Positions 1-11,256 of a stretch of DNA of 64,000 bases are shown here, piece after piece. The stretch's first letter is position 1. Each line of letters starts with the position of its first letter. The DNA comes from Dreissena polymorpha (lineage: Eukaryota; Mollusca; Bivalvia; Myida; Dreissenidae), in assembly GCF_020536995.1 (NCBI RefSeq), contig NC_068357.1, positions 148,616,579 through 148,680,578 of the forward strand, given 5' to 3'. The notes under the pieces were generated by a model. The model ran no database searches and was not told the origin of the DNA. It saw nothing but the letters and a program-made list of their open reading frames with translations. A program made the translations under genes and the position numbers.

Positions 1-790
1 CAAATGCAGAAAGATCATATATTTTAGTTTAGGTGTTGTATATTTGAATTTCAAAGTATAATATTGCTATCTTTTGCCATAAATTAGTTCCTAAATTCAC
101 GCAGTTTGTGGGACAATTTTTGTTTATTACTTTGAATTGTTTGTACAATTATCTGGTATTTTGATGTTTATTTAAGTGCGTAAATTTACGCAAGCCTTGG
201 CTTATGTTGAAAGATACATCGAACAAAAATTGCATTTGTGAAATTCAAACTACCGCATCACTTAAACAAAATTGCATAGTCCTTCGATTTCTATGTAAAA
301 TGATAAGGGTTTTTATGATGATTTAAGTGCTTAAATTTACGAAGAGCTTGAATTATGCAGAAAGATCATATATTTTAGTTAAAAGTGTTGTATATTTTAA
401 TTTCAAACTATATTATTGCTATCTTTTGCCATGAATTAGTTCGTAATAAAGTCTAATTTTGCTTTTTTTGCCATAAATGTGTTTGTAAATTTACGCAGTG
501 CGTGGGCCAATTTTTGTTTATTATGTTGAATCGTTTGTAAAATGATCTGGTATTTATATTTCATTTAAGTGCGTAAATTGACGCAAGGCTTGGCTTATGA
601 TGAAAGATACTTCGAAAAAATATTGTATTTGTGAAATTCAAACTACCGCAAGAATTTTTTTTAATAAATCAGTTCCTAAATTTACGCAGTGTTTGTGACA
701 GCTTTTGCATAGTTTTTCAATTTCTATGTAAAATGATAAGGGTTTTTATGAAGATTTAGTGCGTAAATTTACGCAGTGCTTGCAAAAAGC
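1..790. repeat. Diverged tandem repeat, ~350 bp unit
   Basis: The segment starting 'atgcagaaagatcatatatt' at position 4 recurs at 354, and the following text (tatcttttgccat..., aaaatgataagggttttta...) recurs in the same order, giving a little over two copies of a ~350 bp unit. Each copy carries the 14-bp palindrome gcgtaaatttacgc or a one-base variant (178-191, 571-584, 761-774). The array is cut by the window edge, so its true length is unknown. No coding potential is visible. Confidence 0.75.
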
Positions 791-2270
791 GACAACTGTA
801 TTTTGAAAAGTTTGTCTGACTGAAATTTATGGGCAATAAAATGAGAAATTAATCACATGTTTTTCTTTGTTTTGCAACGTTAAAAGGAAATATTGAGGGA
901 TATTCCCCTATAAAATGTCAGTGAGTTTTTATTGGATATCACCGTATCAGGTATATCTACGAGTATCAATTATGTTGATACGTATGAAAATGTATTGAAC
1001 TGATTTTCTTTCTTTTGTATTATAATATAAAATGGATTTACAATCACGAGTTTTATACGTTCATTCTTATCATTTTGACAATATGTTTAGTCAGATTAAT
1101 ATACATGTTCAGCCCCTAAACATTCGTAAAATTTTTTTTTTAACTGATTATACGGTAGAAATTACCTAATAACATGTCGAAATTTAACCAAAATCAGACC
1201 TAAGGAAAGTTTTATTTAATATGGCTACCAAGATTCCGCCAAATCCTATAAACGATCATAGCTAGGAAAGTATCTACTAAAATTTGATGATTTGGGCGTT
1301 TATTGTTTAACTCGGGGGCAAAAAACATTTATGATCATCAGACATAGAGTAATAATATTATATAACACAGATAACAAACATGGCGTACAGAATGGCCACT
1401 GACATTATACGTAAGGCCCAAGCCTAGAACTTTTGACGAACACCTAATTATTGCTATGTAAAAAACCTAATTTGGGACACAATAAACAAATTGATCGAAT
1501 TGTTGTTATCAATATGCAGATGAGTTATCAAAGCCAATTTATAAAATGCAGCTATCCGTTTTCATCGGATACACAAGCACCCTTGTCAATGACATTTATC
1601 TCAAAATGTTTAATTGTCGGTGTCCTCCTCCTCATAACCGTCCTCTTTCGAATTGTTTGGATTGTCACAGTGTCCCGTTTTGCACAGGTTACATACGGTA
1701 GTGCAGGGGATACCATAGCTTCTGCAGCTGCATTGAGAGGATCATCATCATACATAACAGTTACATTTGATGATGTTCAATAATCAGGTGCAGCATTGTT
1801 TGTGGGTAATGATTGGAAATAAAATGTCGATTTCATGTGTCCCTCCGCATTCAGTCGTGCTCATATTATTTGCAATCCCAATCCATACAAAAATTAATAG
1901 CATAAATGTTGGCTGTGGAGTTCTGTTGCATGCGATGTCGCGGGAAGTCGATCAGGAGAGACGAATGTTTGGACAGTAGTCCATTTTTTGGAAAATATAA
2001 TTACGCAGTAATTCTAAGGAATAATTGGACTTGCCACCAAACAGATCCAGTATCAAGCATTTGCTAAGATCTGATATGTCTTCTTTAAACTTGTTTCGAA
2101 AGAAGAACAACAATAGCACACGACTCCGTGATATAAATTTTCTTTACTAATTTCTTCAAGATCGACCTTTTTCAATTTTAAAAATCCTTGAAGTTAAATC
2201 ACAGCCTGAGAAAGAATGAACAAATACAAGCCCATTACACAGTTGGTCTCCTAAAAAGTTCTTTTTACAG
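791..2270. other. No recognisable feature
   Basis: AT-rich sequence. Open frames here (1451-1783 and 1552-1755, on opposite strands) have no recognisable motif and overlap one another, so I do not call a gene. Confidence 0.5.
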
Positions 2271-2530
2271 GTTATTTTAATAAAATTTGTGTTCCTTAGT
2301 CTTTTGGTTTACATCAAAACCGATGGTCTCGCTTTTGCAAGTGGAAGATGAGAACATTGCTATCCTCGCCCACCGCAGTGGTGGTGCTATAACGCGATCG
2401 TTCCACGGTTTTAAAATATCAAGATATGTATCCCCTGGTGACATATGGACATATAAACCCCTTTCAGTCAGACCTGTGCTGATCAGAGCAACCATGCGTG
2501 CCTTGTTTATATCATTCTTTTAGCCTAAGC
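2270..2530. other. Unrecognised conserved-looking open frames on both strands
   Basis: Open frames run on both strands over 2277-2523 (72 codons on minus, 78 on plus). Codon composition looks more protein-like than the flanks, and it lies just beyond a fossil coding repeat, so it may be part of the same element. I do not recognise a domain and cannot say which strand was coding. Confidence 0.25.
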
Positions 2531-2689
2531 ATTCTGTTTTTGTGGTGAAACTCATTGATAGAAGGACCGTCTTCGTAATAGAAGAACACCACTTCGTTTG
2601 TCTTTAACACATTACAATCAAATCTGCATTAACATTGGCTATGTTTATATATAATTCGCGCTTTTCAATGGAAACTATGGACAATCAAG

Positions 2690-3640
2690 CAAGTAACAAT
2701 CTGTTTCAGGGATGTAGCTAATCGCAGTCTCACGTGATGCGACTGCAGCTTGATATCTAATGGACTGAGCGGTCTGAAGCGTGTCTGCTTTATGTTTTTT
2801 TGCTTTAAGGATGTGTGGAGAATTGGGTCTCAGTTCATACGGCAAAACGTGTTCAAAAGAATGTAGATCACATTGTAAAGAATTAGCAATATCAATAGAC
2901 AATTGCGCCTTATTCATGGGGGCGTTCGTTGAGGTCCCAGCTTAGTCGTGACCGATCAGCATCGTTTGTTGTACAGTCGCAGTAGATTTTGTACGCATCG
3001 TAGTTAAGTCGCGACCCTATTCGCAAGCCTTCAACCGAACCCCACGATTCGTTCTAACTCAATCGTGCCAGTGTCGTAACTGAATCGTAAACTGTCTCGA
3101 GTCTTCCCGATTCTATTAATGTGATAAATCGTAGCGCATCGAGTGCTTGTTTTCGTAAAGGAATATGGTCATAAGACGGAAAGTGTACAAATCCCCGATA
3201 TGATCCAGAAGTATCCGGATCTCAGGATCTTCTATTACCTGACGGTGTGGTCACTTGTCAACAAGCGAAAATATTCCCTGTCATGTTGTGCGCATTTTCA
3301 TATTTTCCATAGGCAGCCTCAAGTACGGGTTTGAGACCCGTTTATTTCATGAGGAATCCTATGTCCCCTAGCAAATGCATTAGTGTATGCAAACACCCCA
3401 ACATCAGCACAATTTTTTTTCAAGCAATTACTTTGTGGCGGATTAATGATGATAGCGACATCCTCCAATACAAGAGTTGGTAAAACGTTACAATGATGGG
3501 AAGGTTGTGCGTTAAGGTTGCAATCAAAGTCTAATGTTGACACAATGCACGATTTGTCCCCATAGTGCATATTGATCATAGGCAAGAACTTGAGATGACA
3601 GCCCGGGTTGCTGGCTTCCCTGATGCAATGTATGCAATTT
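2690..3640 (-). repeat. Fossil protein-coding repeat, copy A (family unknown)
   Basis: Two blocks (about 2690-2790 and 3330-3620) align in order with 39619-39720 and 39770-40060 at roughly 75-80% identity by eye; for example 'atgcacgatttgtcccc' followed by 'ataggcaagaa' occurs at 3547 and 40004. The minus strand keeps long open stretches in both copies, and the minus-strand peptide IPETDC is shared, so minus is the likelier coding strand. Copy A has about 500 bp between the blocks that copy B lacks. The family was not recognised; the element looks old and broken. Confidence 0.6.
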
Positions 3641-3683
3641 TCACATCCAATTCGGTGTTGCATGCTTGAAGCTGACGGAGACT

Positions 3684-3968
3684 TCACAGACACATTATCA
3701 TGCAAACCGGTCCTCCACCACAGACACATTATCATGCAAACCGGTCCTCCACAGGAGACTCCACAGATACATTATCATGCAAACCGGTCCTCCACAGTAG
3801 ACTCCACAGACACATTATCATGCAAACCGGTCCTCCACAGGAGACTCCACAGACACATTATCATGCAAACCGGTCCTCCACAGGAGACTCCACAGACACA
3901 TTATCATGCAAACCGGTCCTCAACGATAGACACATTATCATGCAAACCGGTCCTCTACGATAGGAATT
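3684..3968. repeat. Minisatellite with 43-bp and 34-bp units
   Basis: The core 'cacattatcatgcaaaccgg' starts at 3691, 3725, 3768, 3811, 3854, 3897 and 3931. Spacings are therefore 34, 43, 43, 43, 43 and 34 bp; the short units lack a 9-bp stretch between the cores. Neither unit length is a multiple of three, so the open frames through the array on the plus strand come from repetition and are not evidence of a gene. The array directly abuts the fossil coding repeat. Confidence 0.95.
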
Positions 3969-4018
3969 CTCGTCTTATTTCCAGAGTTCAGCTGCGATAT
4001 ATGTTTTCGCCAAAATAA

Positions 4019-4550
4019 GACGGCTTGTCTGTGATCCAAGGGGTAGATGATAGATACACTTACATCTTTTGATATAAATTCAATTTCATTCAAAATAAAT
4101 CTGCATAAACCAGTCAGTTCCGGAATGTACATGAAAACAAAAAAGTTAAACATCACATTGGTCGCATAATAGCATACTACCGACCAGGGAGTTGACATAT
4201 CCTCGAGTATATAAATCTGGAGTTTTCTTGATGGCGACGACAAAAAAAACTAGTAATTTTACAAATAGCTTCCATAGTCACCATTTTATATCGACCGCTA
4301 CAAAATACATGATAAATGTTAATTTGTGACAGTATTCCCTTTTGGTTCGCTTCTGACTAGAATCCAGTTATCATTTCTGCATTATTAATCAATGATTCAC
4401 GTAAATAATCATAATGTAATGTTTAAAAGGGGCCTTTTCTCAGATTTTGGCATGTATTGAAGTTTGCCATTAAATGTTTTATATTGATAAATGTGATAAT
4501 TGGATCTAAAAGGCTTCAATAAAAAAGCAGATCAAATGAAAGAAAGAAAA
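4019..4550. other. No recognisable feature
   Basis: AT-rich intergenic sequence. A 101-codon minus-strand frame (3938-4243) starts inside the minisatellite and shows no domain. Confidence 0.5.
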
Positions 4551-4558
4551 ACACAACT

Positions 4559-4626
4559 TAACCAGGCTCGAACCACTAACCTCTGGAGTAAAAGTCTATC
4601 GCTTAGACCTCTTGGCCATCCGTGCT
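4559..4626 (-). repeat. tRNA-like sequence (probable SINE head or tRNA pseudogene)
   Basis: Read on the minus strand, this carries a D-arm-like A box (tggccaagaggtctaagcg) and a T-arm-like B box (ggttcgagcc, reverse complement of 4564-4573) about 35 nt apart, as in tRNAs of the Leu/Ser type. The acceptor-stem halves do not pair convincingly, so a working tRNA gene is unlikely. The two boxes are the internal RNA polymerase III promoter that tRNA-derived SINEs use. Confidence 0.55.
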
Positions 4627-4890
4627 CATGCAATGAGTGATGTTGTTTATACTTTATATAAGCAATCCTCGCAGTATCAAACAATATAACGACAACAACA
4701 CAACTCTCCAAATTATTATATCATTTTGCGTTGCAACGCATTATAATTTTCAGTACTTGCCGCAAGGAGTCCGCTCAGATCAGAGATCGAATAACGTAGG
4801 TGACAGACCGAAAATGCAAAATGGCGCGATAATATTAATGCTAAAATACTTGTTCAAGTAAAGGAGTTAACGAAAAAAATCGAAATTTAG

Positions 4891-5971
4891 GAAACTATTG
4901 ATGCAACTACACAATTTGCTGGAAATGTGACATTGATAAACGTTAAAGAACAGGGGACGATCAACACGACGTCATCAAACAGGATTGAAAGGAGATTTCC
5001 ACCGGTCGTAACTATGGAGACACGAGTGCGCTGCTATGAAGGGTGATCCCTTATTGTCATTGGAACTATCGGAAACGCTGTGACTATTTTCGTGCTGCTT
5101 CGTCAGAAGAAGAGGACGTCAACGGCGGTGTTCCTGTTTGCTCTGGCGCATTCAGATACGCTCGTGTTATTGAACTTCTGCCAGGCTGTGTGTGTCATAC
5201 CTGGAGAGTTGACATCTTGGGACTGAGTAACCTCGGGTGTAAAACGATATACTACCTTTTCTTCTGCAGCACCCACCTCTTCTCGTGGCTGATCGTGGCT
5301 GTCACACTTGAGAGAACATCTTGCGTGCTGTTCCCGCATAAAGTTAGACTGGTCGGTTCCGAACGAAACGCTGGGTTGATCATTGTCACCATTGTGCTAG
5401 CCGTATTCGGAATTAATATAATATTACTCGTGATATATTGATATATGATGTGAATGGATACAAAGGCTTGACGTGCGTTCCGTCCACGATGGAATAGAGC
5501 GACCTTAATGACTACGTTTACAGATGGATCGACTTCATGTTAAATCTCGGCGCGCCAATCCCGCTGCTACTAATTGGCAACGTCATCATCGTAGAGCATC
5601 TCGCGCGCTCCCGTTCAAGATGCCAGCGGATGAACATTTCCGGTCAGGCGCGGAACACGCGTCCATTGTCCATGCTAATGACTGCACTGTGCGTGCTGTT
5701 CCTCGTCACGTTGACACCGGTTTCTGTCTGTTTTTTGTACTTTCCCTACCTGAGGGAGAAGCTCCTGTCGCTCGAATCAGTTGATCCTTACAAAGCCAGG
5801 TACGACGTCCAGTACATTAAGTTCCTTTACGATGTTTCCCTTCTGCTCACCTATTTAAACGCCACCTTCAACTTTGCCATCTACGTGTTCAGCGGCTCGA
5901 AGTTCCGCGCAGAACTGATGAGCCTGCTTTGCTGTAAAGTTACAAAAGGCACCAGCCTGTTTGGAAGCTAG
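4891..5971 (+). pseudogene. Rhodopsin-like (class A) G-protein-coupled receptor pseudogene, intronless
   Basis: Translation gives the whole seven-helix order in one uninterrupted stretch of genome. An N-terminal tail with N-V-T and N-T-T sequons (from about 4891) precedes TM1 with its G-N pair near 5071 and TM2 with L-A-L-A-H-S-D. Then come a C-K-T cysteine before TM3, an L-E-R triplet where most class A receptors have D-R-Y, a loop with P-H-K-V, TM5-TM6, and TM7 ending N-F-A-I-Y (the NPxxY position), stopping at TAG 5969-5971. The frame is broken: TGA at 5044-5046 near TM1, a shift around 5220 (frame 1 meets TGA at 5224), another shift around 5440, and TAG at 5495-5497. The lack of introns suggests either a naturally single-exon receptor or a retrocopy. 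The ligand cannot be assigned; the style resembles invertebrate peptide receptors. Confidence 0.85.
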
Positions 5972-6830
5972 GGGCCGATGCAGACGAAATCTGACTGCCA
6001 CCAGCATTACAATACCGTTACAATGCCGACGAAAATCGTTATCGTTAACACTATTTTACATACTTGCTTATTTCATAATATTTAACACATATGCTGGATT
6101 GATTTTGGATATTTGTAATACATATTTGACTGGTTATTCACCTTTCAAAGATGTGTGATTCTGAAAATAAGGTTACACGGTGTTGTACGTATACTGGGTG
6201 CATAATCAACAGGGTTTCCCTGGTTTTACACGAACTGGATCGAATGTAAATACACCGTTAAGAACTTTATTTTTACAAATATCTCAAGTTATTAAAATAC
6301 ATTTGCAAAAATCGTTTGTGCATGAAAGACAGTTTTTCTTGCAACTTGTGCAGATATCATAGGCATAAGAATACATCATTGAATACGTTTGAAATCGTTG
6401 AACAAAATGGACGTTGCGTAAGGCATAACCATATAAATGAATCCAATAAACATAGACATTTTGAACAAAACACATTCTTATTAAATAAAGTAATTCTGAT
6501 GTGTTACACATTGCCATAAGCAGCATACAAATATGTCTTTTATGCACTAGTTGAAATTCTTTTGAATTTTTTTTCTAACATGTTATTTTAAAAAAAGCAG
6601 CACTTACCGGTGTGTTGTATCCATTAACGTTAAATTGGGAACACAACAAAGTCACGTGATCCTAAACCCTGTATGTAAGGAATCTGGTCAGTTGGGTAAT
6701 TTATGACTCTGCAACACTCAAGACACAGATCTATAAATAAACATATGTATTTATATATATTTGCAAAAAAGACTTATACTGAGATTTATAAGAGCCACGC
6801 CCATTAAAAGGGGGCTTATTTCATTTGCGT
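5972..6830. other. No recognisable feature
   Basis: AT-rich sequence downstream of the receptor pseudogene. Short frames at 6180-6362 and 6284-6547 overlap on opposite strands and show no domain. Confidence 0.5.
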
Positions 6831-7022
6831 AAAGTATTCTCCCTGATTAGCGTGTGCAGTACGCACAGGCTAATCATTGACGAAACATTTCCGCCTTAAT
6901 TGACTTGAAACTGGATTTTCGTTTATAAGAGACTTCATTTAAAAGAAAAAAATCACAGGCTTTTCTGGGACGATACTCTACGCACATGCATTAAGTCCCG
7001 TTTTTCTAGAGTAACTCATATT
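6831..7022. mobile_element. Fold-back short element, copy 1 ('cacaggctaatc' family)
   Basis: Contains the inverted pair attagc-gtgtgc / cgcaca-ggctaat around 6855-6883 and, downstream, a second related block (cacaggcttttctgggacga at 6955) leading into 'acgcacatgcattaag'. The same block order is seen at 15096-15211 + 16191-16290, 23400-23622 and 29560-29757. No coding capacity. The structure suits a MITE or fold-back element; I recall it as abundant in heterodont bivalves (memory, not a search). Confidence 0.7.
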
Positions 7023-7136
7023 TGGGATCCACTCTTGTTATATTGAAGTTGTGTAAAATCCATTTCTATCACTTCCAGACTCCGAGCATTCACATTACAA
7101 ATTGTTGGATAATACTAATTTGTAATACAATTTTAT

Positions 7137-7262
7137 TTAATGCTTTCCGGTGGTTTATAGAGAAACTTCAGGTAATTCAAACTGATAGCTCACTGTTTCA
7201 AACAGTGGAAATTAACAGTAGTTTTTTGATAATTTTCACTGTTAAACTAATCATGTGTAAGC
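7137..7262 (+). mobile_element. MITE-like repeat, copy 1
   Basis: The text 'ggtggtttatagagaaactt' followed by 'cactgtttcaaacagtg' and 'ttttcactgtta' matches the reverse complement of 42840-42955. The core cactgttt-caaacagtg is itself an inverted repeat. No coding capacity. Confidence 0.65.
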
Positions 7263-10200
7263 ATAAAACAATAATGTTGGATTCGTTGGAATATCGATTG
7301 CACTCGAAATCTCGAAATATATATAAATAATATAGTATATATTTAAATGTTTATATATAATGCTTAAACAAACGGTCACGAATCCCCATTTTAGCTGCCA
7401 CGCAATCTCAATAAATGAAATCCATAACATTGTATCTCTCACACAATGTTTCTAATTAGTTTTCGTACATTGCTTTATGATAAATGTATATCACATGGCA
7501 TTTATATTAAAGCAGTCGGGTATTTTTTACAGTTGAGAGAAAGCAAAACATTATTATAATATATCATTTTGTATTGAAGCAATACAAAACTACATTTTAA
7601 GATAAACAACTAGTCATAATGTAGTTCCATTTCTAGTTATAGACTGACTGAATTCAAATACGCATATACATTGGGTTAATAATAATATCACATCTCCTAA
7701 AATTGAACAGCTCTTTACTTCTCGAAAATGCAACATATGAAGGAACAGTGCATAACTTAATACACTAATTAAAGATGTCATATATAAAGCAACATGAATT
7801 GTCTTGGTGGGCAACATAAGAACACACATTTAAAAACCAACGAATCCCCTCCAATATATATATTTCTAACATTACAGCCAAAACCGGCATGTCGTACCGC
7901 GTACGATTCCACATCTGGTGAGGATTAAGCAACTGTGGTTTATATTTAGTGCATACTCATTCACGAGTTATCTCCCTCTTTTGAATCAAGCGCGAAAAAA
8001 ATAATGTGTTATAAAGCAAGCGCAATAACAATGATTTGGTTATTTTGACAGTTATAACATCCTCGGTAAATAACAATTGTCGACTTAAACCTTTAAAACT
8101 CAATGAAAAATGCAATCATTATTAACCGATGTGTTCTGTACCAACAAATCCCATTTCTATTTCTACATGGTGTGCACAACTCTCTTTTTGCATGCACAAT
8201 GGTGACATGTAGAAAATTCACAATGGAAAATACATCTTCGACATCGCTACTGTGAAATAGACAATTAAAGGCACACTCCTCTTTCCAAATCCCATAAAGT
8301 GCCTGAACGGTCTGGAACACTGCGACTAAGCTCACAACAACCCAGTCGTTCCCAAAGGGTTGTTTGGCTGTGAGCAGTGGAACAGTATCTCCAATGTCGA
8401 CATGCAGCAACTCGAGTTAGCAAACCTCTTCTGTTTGAAACGTGCCCAAGGTTTCTCCCATCTAACGCGCTCGGACATAGTGCTAGACTTTGCGGGAATG
8501 ACATCCATTTGCTAAAGTTAGCTCAATAAGCTCAATAAGCCACGCCCCTATAAATGAAGCGTGTCATAAACTATACATGTAAAGACTGTGTCACTTTGAT
8601 TTGATCGAAAACAAAAGTGGCTTCATTCCAGATAGTGTTCACATTCTGCAGAAATATCACCTTGAAGACTATCTTACAATGCGTTCCCGTCAAAAAAAAA
8701 AGAAATGGGAAATCTGTATGTAAAAGGTCAATGCGCCAACATGTATGACGCTTGAACATCATGACGATTTACCGATATTTAAAGAAGTTCACAAGAACCT
8801 GGAACCGCCTACCACATGGTAAGTCGCAAAAATCCGCCCATACAGCCTTTCGCTAATAAAGCTCCTGTCTCGTGTGTGCTTAAAAAACATCGGAACAACA
8901 CAACATATATTCAAAGTGCACACACCAGCACTTGGGCAGCGAAGTGGTACACACACTTTTCGAGTAAACCTTTAGCGACTCGCCAACACGTTTACATACT
9001 TTCCCAGTAGCAGTTCGGCCATTAAGCGTAACACTGAACAAACACTTAAAACGCAGAACCCGAAGAACAGGTTGCTGTTTCTCGTGGGAATGATCGATGA
9101 CGTCATTGCAGACGTGATGCCTTTATAACTCTACCTATTTGAAGCATTCATTAAAATTGAAATTACACATTAAATAGCTGGTCATGTTGAAGGACAATTG
9201 TATCTGTAATAGCCAGATTTTCCTGCGAAACGTTCATGGACAGAATAGAGAAATACTATGTTTTATGTAGCAGGATACGGTGGTGCAAAACTTACGCTCT
9301 ATCAGAATACTATGAAACATGTCCTACGCCCAGTCAAAGAAATGTAGCCAATGTTTGCACTTTATCAGAGAATCGAGGCGCACGTTTTGCCCTTTATCAT
9401 GAAAATTTGATGACTGTCTGGTTGCCCTGCAGGTTCCAGTGCAGTTACAAGTAGCTGGGCAGGCGACCAATGTCATCCGTATGTCACGCTTGCTCCCGTC
9501 CTTGCAATTCTTTGGTCTCGGTGACTCCTGGTAAAGTGTTCCGGTTATGTACATTTTGTAATCAACGATATCAGCAAATGTTTGTTATGTTCGTGCCTCG
9601 AACATAATGTGTATAAGGTGCTTCCGGGTTTCCATCATGTCTGGCGAATATTGATGACTGACACAATATCGACGTTCAAGCTTTTTGAAAATTAGAATGA
9701 CACGTTTCCTTTCTTGAAAACATGCAAATGTAGGTCTAGTTCATTGTTTACTGTAAATGTCTATTATGTGCGCTCTGTGTATTGTGGTCGTCAACTGTGC
9801 ACCATCTTACCCCATTTCTGTTTTTATGATATGCAATACATTATCAACACATTACGAATGTGTTTTCTCCGATGTTGCTGTTTCAAACATTAGGAATACC
9901 GAAAACAGTGTCCCTAATGCGTTTTCTGATGATATCATTGATATCACGCCAAACCTCTGTGTTCATCGTTTAAGGATTCAACTTCTGTATTCGTGGATTC
10001 ACACTCGTGTCATACACGAGTATATACACGGCTATATGCTTCTACTAAGGGGTGTATTGAACATCATTATATATTTATTAATCGCAGACTAAACCCTCTC
10101 ATTTGAATTAAGATGGCGCATAGTCAATTATCGGAACGTTGGTTGTTACAACATTAATCAGCGCTTAACACTCAACCTTTCCGCGTTTACCGCAATCTGA

Positions 10201-11187
10201 TGCGAGTTGTCTGATAACATATTTCACTTATTATATTTAGAAATCGGAGGCGTCAGAAATTAATAATTTAAAACGACCATATATACTTATTAAGAAATGC
10301 AGATAGGTAAAGATCACTGACCATTCATGTAAAGGGTATTATGCAAACGTACTTTAAGTATCGTGTTGAACCGAACTATAAAGGATATGAAACGCTTTAG
10401 GCTAAACAATGTATTAGTAGTTTTCGTATCGTTGTACTTTTCGAAGGGTCATGATTTTAGTAAATAAGTAATGGCTGTGTTTGTAAAAGCAGGTTTAATA
10501 GCTTAAACCAACTCCTTCAAAAAGAAGCATGTTGGAAATTAGGACAATGTGACACAAGCGTACAGATTAAACCTAAAATATGTAGCTGGCTAACTGGTAA
10601 AAATGTTTTAATACATCGCAATGTAAACCTTTAATCAACTCGTCGATTGCGTTTACCAAACTTCTATTTGACATGCGTGGAATGATGTTTGGAAGGAAAT
10701 ATGAAGGCAATGTACAAACACACTTTTTAAAATACAATATAATATATTTTGCTTAAAAGCAATATCAGCAACAACAAATTTGAAACATGACATATAAGCG
10801 AAATAAACAGAATGTTGAATGGTTTAAAAAGGCAAAGACAAAAAAGAAACAAACACACACACCTGAAATACAAACTAGTATGTTTTATAAAAATTATTCA
10901 GCTAAATGTAAGTCTTGGTCATCTTTATTAGCAAGCAAACCTTCAATTGGGGAATCATTAATGCATTAAAAGATTACTTTAACCGGCAGCTCTACCACGT
11001 GTGTCACAAGCCAGAATATTAACATTGGTTTAAGAAAATACAACATTGATGTCACATTATACATTCGTACCGACTGTTCAAACTTGTTCAATATTGTCAA
11101 TTGATTGCTAAATGAATATAATGATTGTACGAGCATCCCTTTAGTGCAAGTTATGTTTTTCACAATTATGTTACAATATCATTTATA
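7263..11187. other. Large stretch without a recognisable gene
   Basis: About 3.9 kb of AT-rich sequence. Open frames up to 111 codons (for example 9757-10092 plus, 8093-8410 minus) lack recognisable domains, convincing splice sites or repetition elsewhere in the window. A 9-bp perfect hairpin (ttatgttcg-tgcct-cgaacataa) lies at 9595-9617. Confidence 0.5.
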
Positions 11188-11256
11188 TAAAGAAGTGAAA
11201 CTCCAGCTGCTGGAGCAGTAGTGAATTTGTATTATATATACAATTAGTTGGTCCTA
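11188..11256 (-). repeat. Fragment of dispersed repeat ('ctccagc' tail family)
   Basis: Reverse complement matches the last ~65 bp of the repeats at 43969-44285 and 56258-56578 (caactaattgtatata... then ctccagcagctggag and 'tttcacttcttta'). The ctccagc/gctggag arms form a short inverted repeat. Confidence 0.7.

Noticed and set aside
3684-3968. Regularly spaced repeats resembling a CRISPR array
   Set aside because: The 'spacers' are themselves repeated and the sequence context is eukaryotic, so it is a minisatellite.
3608-4018. Plus-strand frames with repeated H-I-I-M-Q-T-G-P-P peptides
   Set aside because: Generated by the 43-bp minisatellite; the unit is not a multiple of three and the same peptide appears in more than one frame.
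4559-4626. Functional tRNA gene on the minus strand
   Set aside because: A and B boxes are present but the acceptor stem does not pair and there is no T-run terminator at the right place; kept only as a tRNA-like repeat.
8093-8504. Overlapping minus-strand frames of 105 and 79 codons
   Set aside because: Two frames overlap on the same strand, neither has a recognisable motif and no splice sites support an exon.
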